Shown piece by piece: positions 34,428-42,107 of a stretch of DNA of 64,000 bases. Under the pieces are notes generated by a model. It was not told the DNA's origin. It saw nothing but the letters and a program-made list of their open reading frames with translations, and ran no database searches. The DNA is from Nocardioides jensenii JCM 1364 = NBRC 14755 (GTDB lineage Bacteria > Actinomycetota > Actinomycetes > Propionibacteriales > Nocardioidaceae). Where the stretch lies: NCBI RefSeq assembly GCF_001552535.1, contig NZ_BCRJ01000001.1, positions 1 to 64,000 on the forward strand, given 5' to 3'. The position numbers and the translations under genes were made by a program. How positions within the stretch are numbered: position 1 is the stretch's first letter; each line of letters starts with the position of its first letter.

Positions 34428-35113
34428 TCCTTGAATCCCTTCAGGTAGGAGCGGTCGCGTCGCGCGGACCAGCGGATGAACTTCATCAGGTACCACAGCG
34501 GCACGGCGAACGTGAGACCCATGAACCCGCCCATGACCAGCGGGCTCTCGGTGTAGTCCGAACCCTTGTCCCTCTCACGTTCGTTCTCGACCGCGTCGTC
34601 GACGGCCTCGACGAGCGTGCGCACCGCGGTCTCGGAGGAGCTCTCGTAGTCGGGGTAGAGGTAGAGGCGCTCACCGAGACCTCGCTTGAGGTATTCGACG
34701 TGACCCCTCTCGTCGTAGAGCAGATAGACGCCGTCACGGTCGGTGGCCGACGCGATCCGGCTCAGCAGCACCCGGTCGTCCTGCGGTTCGAAGCCCTGGG
34801 TGGGCACGGCGCTGACGAACACCGGTGTCTCGCTCGCCTCCACCGCCGCCCGCACTCCATCGGTGTCCACGAAGTGACCGACGGTGTCGGCGAGCAGCGG
34901 GTCGACGTACATCGCGTCTGCGCGGAGCGCGGCCGCCACCTCGTCGACGTACGGCGTGCGCAGGCCGACGTCGGCCACCGGTTCGTCGTGGTCGGAGCGC
35001 TCGAAGACCGTGTCGGCGGTGAACAGCAGGAAGATCCACCCGATCGAGCTGAGCGTGCAGAGGCCGACGAAGAACCACTTCACGCCCTTCAGCTTGACCT
35101 CGCTGGTCGTCAT
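34424..35113 (-). CDS. Membrane protein of unknown function (host operon gene 2)
   Basis: 229 aa from ATG 35113 (ATGA overlap with the upstream gene). A membrane helix near residues 12-32, an extracellular domain of about 140 residues with TDRDGVYLLYDERGHV, and a second membrane helix near residues 190-215, followed by a basic end. No enzyme motif is visible. Overlaps with both neighbours show co-translation. It probably works with the proteins of 33492 and 35110. Confidence 0.78.
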   Translation of the reverse strand: MTTSEVKLKGVKWFFVGLCTLSSIGWIFLLFTADTVFERSDHDEPVADVGLRTPYVDEVAAALRADAMYVDPLLADTVGHFVDTDGVRAAVEASETPVFVSAVPTQGFEPQDDRVLLSRIASATDRDGVYLLYDERGHVEYLKRGLGERLYLYPDYESSSETAVRTLVEAVDDAVENERERDKGSDYTESPLVMGGFMGLTFAVPLWYLMKFIRWSARRDRSYLKGFKE

Positions 35114-36369
35114 CGTGCCCCCAACGCGGCGAGCAGCGCACGCCTGGCCCAGCGCTCGTCGATCGCGCCGTAGCCGGTGCTCGTCCACACGTCGTCGGTC
35201 TCGTAGTAGGCCCGCACCTCACCGTCGTCACCGGTCACCAGCAACGCCGGTGGCGCCGCACCTCGGGTGACCGCGCCCGCACACGACGGGCAGCAGGGCA
35301 GAGAGACCTCGCGCCGCTTCACCGAGGTGGTCGCAGCGTGCATCGGGTGGAAGTAGCAGCGACGCGGCGGGTCCTCCCCCGCCAGCGCCACCCGGCCGTC
35401 GGCGACAAGGAGATGCACGCCGACACGGTCGCGTTCCCGGTCGGAGTCGACGTACTTCGCGGCCGCGTCGAGGAACCCCTGGGCCGCGTCGTAGGCCGGA
35501 TCACCTGGAGAAACGTCGGACCCGGCGACCTGTTCGGCGAGGTCGGTGACCTCCTGCTCGACGGCGAGCGGGGTGAGTGAGGCGAGGAGCAGGTCCGGCC
35601 CACGTGTCGTCGGGGCGGCCACCCGCTCCGCCAGGGTGGCACGACGACCAACCTTGGTCTGGTAGAGGAACAGCGCGATCGCCCCCAGCACCACGACGCC
35701 GGCCGCGACAAAGGTCCGCGGATCGGAGTAGACGTCCTCGCCGTCGTCGGCGAGGAGCGGGTCCTCGGGCCCGGCCGCGGAGTCGTCGAGCAGCGACACG
35801 TCGCCGGAGAGCTCGGCCACCAGCTTCTGCGGCGCCGGCGCGTTCGGAGCAGCCAGTCGCAGGTAGACCCAGGCCTGGGCCACCGAGGTCATCGAGAGGT
35901 AGCGCTCGGGGTCCGGACTGGCAGCCACGATGCGGCGTACGACTGCCTGGGCCCGGGTCTCCCAGGCCTCGATGGGATCGGCCGCGCGGCCGGTGACGTC
36001 GTGCTCGATCAGCACGAACCCGGTCTCGGAGCTCAGGAGGGCGACGCTGTGCCGGGGCAGGCCCAGCACCCGCAGCACGCCGGCGTCGTCGTTGTCGGTC
36101 ATGTCGGAAGGCTTGGGCCACAGGTCCTCGGCCTCGGTCCACAGCGCCACGTGCAGCGGCACACCGAGATCGGCCTTCTTGACGCCGGCCTCGAGCCGCT
36201 TGCGCCACAACGCGAGGTCACCCTGAGCCGGGGACGCCTCGAGGTAGACGCCGGTGGCCTTCATCTGCTTCGGCATCGTGGTCGACCGGTCATCGGCCGA
36301 AGCGGGCGACACGGATGCCACCAGGCACCACCCGAGAAAGAGGGCCACGAGGGCCCGGCGCATGATCAC
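35110..36369 (-). CDS. Secreted/membrane protein of unknown function (host operon gene 1)
   Basis: 419 aa; GTG 36369, or ATG 36363 two codons later. The first 26 residues are a signal peptide ending ASA. An outer domain of about 180 residues, a membrane helix near residues 222-240 (VVVLGAIALFLY) and a cytoplasmic part follow. The cytoplasmic part holds a possible zinc site: CYFHPMH, then CCPSC near residues 343-370. It leads the three-gene operon. The family is not recognised. Confidence 0.78.
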   Translation of the reverse strand: MIMRRALVALFLGWCLVASVSPASADDRSTTMPKQMKATGVYLEASPAQGDLALWRKRLEAGVKKADLGVPLHVALWTEAEDLWPKPSDMTDNDDAGVLRVLGLPRHSVALLSSETGFVLIEHDVTGRAADPIEAWETRAQAVVRRIVAASPDPERYLSMTSVAQAWVYLRLAAPNAPAPQKLVAELSGDVSLLDDSAAGPEDPLLADDGEDVYSDPRTFVAAGVVVLGAIALFLYQTKVGRRATLAERVAAPTTRGPDLLLASLTPLAVEQEVTDLAEQVAGSDVSPGDPAYDAAQGFLDAAAKYVDSDRERDRVGVHLLVADGRVALAGEDPPRRCYFHPMHAATTSVKRREVSLPCCPSCAGAVTRGAAPPALLVTGDDGEVRAYYETDDVWTSTGYGAIDERWARRALLAALGAR

Positions 36370-36411
36370 GCAGGGATGCTAACCGCTCACCGGCCCGACC
36401 AAACCCGGCCG

Positions 36412-36675
36412 TCAGTGGAGCAGCAGGAACCAGGCCCCGACTGCTGAGGGAACCAGCCCCAGCACCAGCCAGGCGGACAGGATGCTGAGCTGGTTGATGG
36501 TGCGCACCCCGGCGAGGGTGATCGTGCCGACGATCGCTGCGATGATCAGCAGCCCCGGCCGGGCACCCGGCCGGTCCGCGACCGCCGCGAGGAAGCAGAG
36601 CCCACCGGCGAGGATGAAGCCGACCGTGGTCAGCAGTGCGGACATCACCCAACGCTGGACTCGCTCGACCTTCAT
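36412..36675 (-). CDS. Small three-span membrane protein
   Basis: 87 aa, almost wholly hydrophobic with three helices near residues 10-31, 40-58 and 64-86. It lies 42 bp upstream of the start of the three-gene operon on the same strand and may be part of it. No known family is recognised. Confidence 0.7.
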   Translation of the reverse strand: MKVERVQRWVMSALLTTVGFILAGGLCFLAAVADRPGARPGLLIIAAIVGTITLAGVRTINQLSILSAWLVLGLVPSAVGAWFLLLH

Positions 36676-36715
36676 GAGCGGAGTCTCTCAGACCTTGAGG
36701 CAGTCCGGAGTCAGG

Positions 36716-37498
36716 TCAGCCGGCCTCGACGGCGGCCATGGTCTTGTCGACCAGGTCCTGGATCGAGCCGCCGGTCACGGGATCGCCGTCGACGAAGATC
36801 GCCGGGGTCCCGTTGACGCCGCGCTTGGAGGCGGCGTCGCTGGCGTTGACGACCCACTGGCCGAACTCCGAGCGCTCGACGCCGCGACGGATCTGGTCCT
36901 CGTCGGCGCCGGCCTGGACGGCCAGGTCGATCAGGTCGTCATTGCTCGGGTAGGGACCACTCTCGGACGGCTGGTTCGCGAACAGCAGGTCGTGGAACTT
37001 CAGCGCCACCTCGCCACCCGAGGCGTCGAGCACGACCCCGAAGGCGTTCAGCGCCCGACCGGAGTAGTCGTTGATGAAGGCCATCGGCCGGTAGACCAGG
37101 TAGACGTCACCCTCGGCTGCCGCCTGCTGGAGCTCCTCGTGGGAGGCCTCCTCGAACTGCATGCAGTAGGGGCACTGGTAGTCCTCGAAGACCTCCACCT
37201 TGACCGGCGCATCCGGATCGCCGACGCCGAGTCCGTAGGTGTCCGCGAGCGCCGGCGCACCCTTGGCCGGCGTGGCATCCGGGCTGGTCGACTCGGTGGG
37301 TGTGCTCCGGTCGCTCGACGACGAGCCCGGTACCTTCCCCTCGTCGCCGGTGGTGTCCCGGTTGGCCTGGATCACCAAGCCGATGCCGACGATCAGCAGG
37401 AGGACCAGCGCGATGCCTCCGCCGATGAAGGCGTTGCGTTTGCCGGAGCCCGGGGCGGGTGGCGGGTTCGTGTTGTACGGGGAGGGCATGCGAACCAT
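36716..37498 (-). CDS. DsbA-family thioredoxin-like oxidoreductase, membrane-anchored
   Basis: 260 aa. A cytoplasmic N-terminus, one membrane helix (about residues 24-44), a Ser/Thr/Pro linker and a DsbA-type domain with the active-site CPYC at residues 109-112 and the cis-Pro loop GTPAIFV near residue 232. This layout is the usual actinobacterial extracytoplasmic disulfide oxidoreductase. The neighbouring MauE-like gene, 4 bp upstream, could supply its redox partner, as in DsbA-VKOR or MauE pairs. Confidence 0.9.
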   Translation of the reverse strand: MVRMPSPYNTNPPPAPGSGKRNAFIGGGIALVLLLIVGIGLVIQANRDTTGDEGKVPGSSSSDRSTPTESTSPDATPAKGAPALADTYGLGVGDPDAPVKVEVFEDYQCPYCMQFEEASHEELQQAAAEGDVYLVYRPMAFINDYSGRALNAFGVVLDASGGEVALKFHDLLFANQPSESGPYPSNDDLIDLAVQAGADEDQIRRGVERSEFGQWVVNASDAASKRGVNGTPAIFVDGDPVTGGSIQDLVDKTMAAVEAG

Positions 37499-37502
37499 TC
37501 TC

Positions 37503-37955
37503 TCAGGGGGTGAACATCACGTTGTCGAAGGCGAGCCGGGTCCGCCGGCGCCACACCAGGAAGCCGGAGGCGACCAACAGGCCGACGTCCCGGGCGATCT
37601 CCCACGGGTAGTCGTCGGTGGCGTTCGCGTCGTAGCCACCGCCGCCGAAACAGCCGCACTCGATCTGCAGGCCACGCTGCCAGGCCGACGCGATGCCGAT
37701 GATGAACGCCACGCACAACAATGCCGACACCAACGCCACCGGTCGCACGAGCACGCCGAGCACCAGGCAGAGGCCGACCACGATCTCGACCAGCGGCAGC
37801 ACGTGTCCCAGGGTGGGTACGACGGCCTCGGGCAACAGGTCATACGCACGAACGGCGCGAACGCTGGCGGCCGGATCAGGGAGCTTCAGCGCGCCCGCGA
37901 CGATCCACACCCCGCCGACCACGAGACGCGCGAGCAGACCGATCCATCCCACCAT
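37503..37955 (-). CDS. MauE/DoxX-like membrane protein
   Basis: 150 aa, four membrane helices (about residues 5-24, 48-68, 74-92 and 122-136). A CGCFGGGG motif follows helix 3 and is the expected redox-active Cys pair in MauE-type proteins. The gene overlaps or abuts the DsbA-like gene, 4 bp apart, indicating one operon. It probably recycles disulfide oxidoreductases in the membrane. Confidence 0.85.
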   Translation of the reverse strand: MVGWIGLLARLVVGGVWIVAGALKLPDPAASVRAVRAYDLLPEAVVPTLGHVLPLVEIVVGLCLVLGVLVRPVALVSALLCVAFIIGIASAWQRGLQIECGCFGGGGYDANATDDYPWEIARDVGLLVASGFLVWRRRTRLAFDNVMFTP

Positions 37956-38030
37956 GCGTCAGACAGTAGGACCATCACCTGAGACGAGACTGAATCGGCC
38001 TCTGCCGCCACACCCGTTAGTGTCGTCCGG

Positions 38031-38666
38031 GTGAACGAACGACTTGTGTGGATCGACTGCGAGATGACCGGACTCGACCTGGTCAACGACGCGCTGATCG
38101 AAGTGGCCGCCTTGGTGACCGACTTCGAGCTCAACGTGCTCGGTGACGGAATCGACCTGATCATCAAGCCCCCGGCCGCTGCCCTCGACCAGATGAACGA
38201 GTTCGTGCGTGACATGCACACGAAGTCCGGCCTGCTCGAGGAGCTCGAGGACGGCATCACCATGGCCGATGCGGAGCAGCAGGTCCTGGCCTACATCAAG
38301 CAGCACTGCCCCGACGGTTCGCGTCCGCCGCTGGCCGGCAACACGGTCGCCACCGACCGCGCGTTCCTGGCCCGCGACATGAACGAGCTCGAGTCGTTCC
38401 TGCACTACCGGATCGTCGATGTCTCCTCCATCAAGGAGCTCTCCCGCCGCTGGTTCCCCAAGGCCTACTTCTCCTCGCCGCCCAAGCGCGGGAACCACCG
38501 CGCCCTGGCCGACATCCAGGAGAGCATCGAGGAGCTGCGCTACTACCGCGAAGCCGTGTTCCAGCCCAGCCCGGGCCCGGACAGCAACACCGCACGCGAG
38601 ATCGCGGCCCGTCACGGCGGATCGTTGACCGGGCTGGCCGACCCCGATTCGCCCAAGACCCCCTGA
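38031..38666 (+). CDS. orn: Oligoribonuclease
   Basis: 211 aa, GTG start. The DEDDh exonuclease motif I is IDCEMTG with Asp9 and Glu11; NTVATDRAFLARDM supplies motif II, and HRALADIQES the motif III His and Asp. It degrades 2-5-nt RNA to mononucleotides at the end of RNA turnover. In many Actinomycetota orn sits next to tRNA-His, as here. It is a host gene and is intact. Confidence 0.96.
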   Translation: MNERLVWIDCEMTGLDLVNDALIEVAALVTDFELNVLGDGIDLIIKPPAAALDQMNEFVRDMHTKSGLLEELEDGITMADAEQQVLAYIKQHCPDGSRPPLAGNTVATDRAFLARDMNELESFLHYRIVDVSSIKELSRRWFPKAYFSSPPKRGNHRALADIQESIEELRYYREAVFQPSPGPDSNTAREIAARHGGSLTGLADPDSPKTP

Positions 38667-38714
38667 GATGGCTAAACTCCTCTCCGGTCACGCCGCTTCG
38701 GCGTCGTGCCCATG

Positions 38715-38787
38715 GTGGGTATAGCTCAGCTGGTAGAGCGCCGCCTTGTGGTGGCGGATGTCGCGGGTTCAAGTCCCGTTACTCACC
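38715..38787 (+). tRNA. tRNA-His (GTG anticodon)
   Basis: A 73-nt cloverleaf: acceptor GTGGGTA paired with TACTCAC (one G-T pair), discriminator C, and anticodon loop TTGTGGT with GTG. A G directly precedes position 1 (38714), so the histidine-specific G-1 is encoded. No CCA is encoded. A -10-like TAAACT lies at 38673-38678. Its 3' end is the probable attB half for prophage B. Confidence 0.95.
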
Positions 38788-38793
38788 CCGAGA

Positions 38794-38842
38794 AAGACCC
38801 CCTCTGACCTGCGCAGACAGGTAAGAGGGGGTCTTGTTTTTT
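38794..38842 (+). terminator. Intrinsic terminator after tRNA-His
   Basis: A perfect 12-bp stem AAGACCCCCTCT / AGAGGGGGTCTT with an 18-nt loop and six T residues (38837-38842). It ends tRNA-His transcription and shields the integrase gene from it. Confidence 0.9.
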
Positions 38843-38847
38843 AACGG

Positions 38848-38865
38848 TTACTCGCTCAATTACTC
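38848..38865 (+). promoter_or_regulatory. Paired TTACTC repeats, possible integrase arm sites
   Basis: TTACTC occurs at 38848-38853 and 38860-38865 (12-bp period) between the tRNA terminator and the integrase start. The tRNA 3' end itself contains GTTACTCAC. Arm-type binding sites of the integrase are a natural reading. TACCCT at 38878-38883 may be a -10 element for a leaderless integrase transcript, as no ribosome binding site precedes ATG 38891. Confidence 0.4.
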
Positions 38866-38890
38866 AAACTCCTGGCGTACCCTCAGTGAC

Positions 38891-40231
38891 ATGGGCAGGC
38901 CAATCAACCCCAAGGTGACGACGTACGAACGCACCGACGGCACCCTCACCTACCGCGTCCGCGTCCGCGTCGACGGCCGCCAGTCCACCGAGACCTTCGA
39001 CTCCGAAGCCGCCGCCCAGGCCTTCGCGATCCAGTGCAAGGACCCCAAGGTCGGGCCCGCCCGCGCGATCGCCCGCCGCGACCGCGAGGAAAAGGGATCC
39101 GACGCCTACATCCCCACCGTCGCGGAGATGCTCGAGACCCACCTGCGCCAGCTCACCGGCATCGAGCAGGCCTCACGTGACGGGTACCGCGCCGAAGCGC
39201 GCCGCAGCTGGCTCCCCGACCTTGGCCCGTTGCGCCTGGACGAGGTCACCCGCGACGAGGTCGCCGACTGGGTCAACGCCGCCACCGGCACGGTGAAGCC
39301 GAAGACCATCAAGAACGCGCTGTCGGTCCTGTCGAGCCTCTTCGAGACCGCGATCGAACGCGGCCACGTCACCGCCAACCCGGCCCGCCGTATCCGGATC
39401 TCTCGCGACGGCGAGGAGGACACCGACGACATCCGGTTCCTGACCTACGCCGAGTTCGACATCCTCTATGCCCAGTTCCCCGAGTGGTACCGCCCCTTTG
39501 TGGCCACCCTGTTCGGTACCGGCATGCGGTTCGGTGAGATCACCGCCCAGCAGAAACGCGACGCCGACCTGGCCGCCGGCCACTGGGACGACGACATCTT
39601 CACCGAGGCGCCACTGATCCGGGTGGCCAGGGCCTGGAAGAAGGGCAACCGGCTCGGGCCGCCGAAGTCGAAGAAGTCACGCCGCCCGATCTGGGTCGAC
39701 CCGGTCGTCGTCGATGCCTACGAGGCCCAGCTCAAGAACAAGGCCGCCAGCGACCTGGTCTTCACCACCCCGTCCGGGCTGCGGATCACCCACGCGAACT
39801 TCTACAACCGGATCTGGCGACCCGCGACCATCCGCGCCAGCGTCTGCGCCGAGCACATGCCGAAGGGCTGCCGCTGCGGGACGGGGAAGCCGCACCTGTG
39901 CAAGGTCCACACCGAGAAGAACGAGAAGCGTCACCACATCCCGATCGAACCGTGCGGTTGCCCCGGCACCCTCGCGTCACGGCCGAGGATCCACGACGCC
40001 CGCCACACCCACGCGTCGTGGCTGATCGCCCAGGGCATCCGCCTCGAGGTCATCCAGGAGCGGCTGGGTCACGAGGACTACGCCACCACCCGCCGGGTCT
40101 ATGGCCATCTGCTCCCCGACATGCAACGCGAGGCCGCCCAAGCCGCGGCCCTGGCGTTCGCCCGCACCGCACTGGCGGCCAACGAGGACAAGCCCGCGAA
40201 GGAGCTCACCGCTCCCGCGTCGACGACCTGA
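38891..40231 (+). CDS. int: Tyrosine integrase of prophage B
   Basis: 446 aa from ATG 38891. An AP2-like arm-binding domain begins the protein (residues 8-60), followed by a core-binding domain (75-165) and a catalytic domain with Arg213 (GTGMRFGEI), His368/Arg371 (HDARH) and Tyr404. Between the Arg and His motifs is an unusual Cys/His-rich insertion (about residues 318-360, with two CxC-type pairs and CGCPG) that may bind zinc. It integrates at the adjacent tRNA-His. Its 3' end overlaps the convergent DUF3263 gene by 26 bp. Confidence 0.93.
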   Translation: MGRPINPKVTTYERTDGTLTYRVRVRVDGRQSTETFDSEAAAQAFAIQCKDPKVGPARAIARRDREEKGSDAYIPTVAEMLETHLRQLTGIEQASRDGYRAEARRSWLPDLGPLRLDEVTRDEVADWVNAATGTVKPKTIKNALSVLSSLFETAIERGHVTANPARRIRISRDGEEDTDDIRFLTYAEFDILYAQFPEWYRPFVATLFGTGMRFGEITAQQKRDADLAAGHWDDDIFTEAPLIRVARAWKKGNRLGPPKSKKSRRPIWVDPVVVDAYEAQLKNKAASDLVFTTPSGLRITHANFYNRIWRPATIRASVCAEHMPKGCRCGTGKPHLCKVHTEKNEKRHHIPIEPCGCPGTLASRPRIHDARHTHASWLIAQGIRLEVIQERLGHEDYATTRRVYGHLLPDMQREAAQAAALAFARTALAANEDKPAKELTAPASTT

Positions 40232-40448
40232 CCCGGGCCCGCTGTTCTCGGAGCCGCTGCAGGCGCCGCACCGTGGGCGCGTCGTACGCCATCGCCTCGG
40301 GCTGGTCGATGAGGTGGTTCACCAGCTGGAAGTACCGCGGCTCCGAGAGCCCGAACCGGTCGCGCACCTCGGCGACCTTCGCGCCCAGGTACCTCCACTC
40401 GAGGCGCTCGAACTCGAGCACCGCCTTGTCCCGATCACTCAGGCCCAC
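40206..40448 (-). CDS. DUF3263 protein
   Basis: 80 aa from GTG 40448, overlapping the IrrE-like gene by 10 bases. The pattern LSDRDKAVLEFERLEWRYLG, then FGLSEPRYFQLVNHLID, is the DUF3263 family, a compact helical protein found in Actinomycetota and their prophages, with a helix-turn-helix-like second half. Next to an ImmA/IrrE-like peptidase it may be a regulator of the lysogeny module. Confidence 0.85.
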   Translation of the reverse strand: MGLSDRDKAVLEFERLEWRYLGAKVAEVRDRFGLSEPRYFQLVNHLIDQPEAMAYDAPTVRRLQRLREQRARVRSSTRER

Positions 40449-40918
40449 GTCTCCACCTCCACAGCGTCTCCCCCATCGTCGGACGACTCCCCGTCCCGGG
40501 ACGCACGGACACGCGCGAGCACTGCATGCTCCCGGCCAGTGAGGTGACGCAACCGCACCCGGACGGTGTCGGGGTCGACCCACAGCTCGAACGCGAGCTC
40601 GTGCACGTCGTCGGTCCACTGCGCCGCTGTCACCAGGTCCGCGAGCTCAACGAGGCGGAGCGCGGCCTCGCGATCCACGCACAGTTCCTCACGCGCCTCG
40701 CATCCCGGGGCGGCCGGGCCACGCTCGAGGTGAATCAGCTCGTGCGTCAACGTCGACCTGCGCTCGGTCTGCAGCAGGTCCGGGTGCAGGGTGATCAACT
40801 GGTGCGCGTAGTCCACCCGACCCAACGTCCCCGGACCCGGGTCGGCGAACACCAACGTCACGTCAGGCCGGCACCTCAGCGACCGCCACGGGTTCCATCG
40901 ATTCTTCATCCCCCACAT
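40439..40918 (-). CDS. ImmA/IrrE-like metallopeptidase
   Basis: 159 aa from ATG 40918; ATG 40909 is an alternative. The zinc-peptidase motif HELIH is at residues 59-63 (LTHELIHLERG), followed by a downstream acidic helix. In ICEBs1 and several prophages ImmA-type peptidases cleave the repressor to trigger induction. Here the HTH repressor is encoded about 1.1 kb upstream on the same strand, with the DUF3800 gene between. The call on the fold is strong; repressor cleavage is inference. Confidence 0.85.
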   Translation of the reverse strand: MWGMKNRWNPWRSLRCRPDVTLVFADPGPGTLGRVDYAHQLITLHPDLLQTERRSTLTHELIHLERGPAAPGCEAREELCVDREAALRLVELADLVTAAQWTDDVHELAFELWVDPDTVRVRLRHLTGREHAVLARVRASRDGESSDDGGDAVEVETWA

Positions 40919-40958
40919 GAAGCAGGACGGTAGAGATGGGCACCCACAACGGCCGAAC

Positions 40959-40984
40959 GGGCGCCTCACGTGAGTGAGACGCCC
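40959..40984 (-). promoter_or_regulatory. Hairpin in the IrrE-like gene leader
   Basis: A 10-bp stem with one mismatch (40959-40968 with 40975-40984) and 6-nt loop lies 41 bases upstream of the IrrE-like start. It has no T-tract. It may be a 5' untranslated structure or part of a terminator for the DUF3800 gene. Confidence 0.45.
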
Positions 40985-41039
40985 GCCGGTGATGTAGTTG
41001 GGGGAAGGCCCCGCAACCGCTCATTTGCCAATGTGGTGG

Positions 41040-41059
41040 TGACAGGTCCTAGCCTGTCA
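41040..41059. promoter_or_regulatory. Palindromic operator-like site
   Basis: TGACAGG and CCTGTCA form a perfect 7-bp inverted repeat around TCCTAG, just beside the 24-bp tandem repeats. The spacing is typical of a dimeric regulator site. It lies in the presumed promoter region of the leftward IrrE-DUF3263 genes. Confidence 0.5.
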
Positions 41060-41066
41060 TTTATCG

Positions 41067-41124
41067 ACTCAGAGCCCTATCGCTCTCGCCGATGCGCGGA
41101 ACTCAGAGCCCTATCGCTCTCGCC
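41067..41124. repeat. Two identical 24-bp direct repeats with internal dyads
   Basis: The same 24 bp, ACTCAGAGCC followed by CTATCGCTCTCGCC, occurs at 41067-41090 and 41101-41124 with a 10-bp spacer (period 34). Each copy holds an inverted repeat AGAGC-CCTATC-GCTCT. Two copies cannot make a CRISPR. They look like tandem binding sites upstream of the leftward lysogeny genes, which lie 150 bp away. Confidence 0.75.
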
Positions 41125-41163
41125 CCACACACGCACAGTGTAGACACACAATGAGGGTCAGTA

Positions 41164-41910
41164 TCAAGATCTGGGCAATTTCCTAGCCCCGTTCAGGGTG
41201 AGGATGTTCACCCTCTCCTTGTGTCGATCGCAGAGGTCCTCGACATCGAACGACTCAGCCACCCGGCGCGCAAGGCGCCGCTTCTCGCGCCCCGTTCGTG
41301 ATTCTGTGGGCGCCTCGAACCGGATGTGTCGGATCGCTCCAGCGAACATGTCCGCCAGCTGCAGCAGGTCGTTGCACTTGGAGTCCAGCGACACGGCCTG
41401 GATCAGCGGAGCTCCCTGGAGCTGCGCATTCGCCCTGCGCTTCACCTCCGCGCCCAAACCGATGTGCACCGGCGTGGTGATGACGTCCATGAATGCGACG
41501 GCCACCTCGTTTCGGTTCAGGCCACCTTGGATGAGATGTGAGATCAGGTCAGCCTGCACCGCCCAGGACTCCGACCCCTTGAACGGGTTGTACCTCGAGT
41601 CGACCACGGTCGCGACCAGGTGTGCGTCGCTCTTCTCGACAACGTCCAGCACTGCGGCGAAGCGGTCGAAGTTGTACTCCGTCACCTTGTTGAACTTGAA
41701 CTCACCCTTGTACTCGAACTTGTCTCGGACGCCAGCGATCTGTCGCGCGAGCATGTCCGGGTGACGCGTTTTGACTCCGGCAAGGACGTAGCCCTTACCC
41801 GCCGATCCGCGCGCGCCGCTCTCGTCGATCCAGAACGTCGCGGCCTGTGCTGCCACTCGCTCCTTGGCGACGTGCCGCGCCCCAGCCACTCGACGACGAT
41901 CGCGCGTCAC
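41164..41910 (-). CDS. DUF3800 protein (predicted RNase H-like nuclease)
   Basis: 248 aa from GTG 41910, with AGGGGAG just upstream. DUF3800 hallmarks are the early FWIDESGARG strand, the KFNKVTEYN segment in the middle, and LQLADMFAGAIRH near residue 190, where the conserved Asp and following residues are expected. The family is thought to have an RNase H-like fold, but its action is largely unknown. In lysogeny modules such genes often serve as cargo, possibly anti-phage. It is on the same strand as the repressor. Confidence 0.82.
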   Translation of the reverse strand: MTRDRRRVAGARHVAKERVAAQAATFWIDESGARGSAGKGYVLAGVKTRHPDMLARQIAGVRDKFEYKGEFKFNKVTEYNFDRFAAVLDVVEKSDAHLVATVVDSRYNPFKGSESWAVQADLISHLIQGGLNRNEVAVAFMDVITTPVHIGLGAEVKRRANAQLQGAPLIQAVSLDSKCNDLLQLADMFAGAIRHIRFEAPTESRTGREKRRLARRVAESFDVEDLCDRHKERVNILTLNGARKLPRS

Positions 41911-42002
41911 ACTTCTCCCCTGCTCACAACCATCGATCCCAGTTCCCCTAGACGTTCGCGTGCCCCCACCCGCCTGAGTGTCGGCGGCTCATCAATCACC
42001 CT

Positions 42003-42107
42003 ATGTCCGTCCGCTACGACTTACTGGTGATCTTGGTTCTCTTCGCCGGCTTCGTTCTGTGGCCGATCCGTCTCGTGCCGCGACGGGGTGCCGCGCTTCG
42101 ACGCTGA
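42003..42107 (+). CDS. Possible 34-aa membrane peptide, antisense to the repressor 3' end
   Basis: ATG 42003 opens a 34-codon frame: a short N-terminus, a hydrophobic stretch LLVILVLFAGFVLW and a basic tail ending RRGAALRR. This is the build of small toxin-like or holin-like membrane peptides. No ribosome binding site is seen and most of it is antisense to the repressor gene, so it may be chance. Confidence 0.25.
   Translation: MSVRYDLLVILVLFAGFVLWPIRLVPRRGAALRR

Noticed and set aside
33183..34448. 421-codon + strand frame over the DUF2510 and host operon genes
   Set aside because: Antisense to genes with signal peptides, membrane helices and 4-bp overlaps; His/Arg/Pro-rich nonsense-like composition.
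41067..41124. Two 24-bp repeats considered as a CRISPR remnant
   Set aside because: Only two copies, a 10-bp spacer and no cas genes; better read as paired regulator sites.
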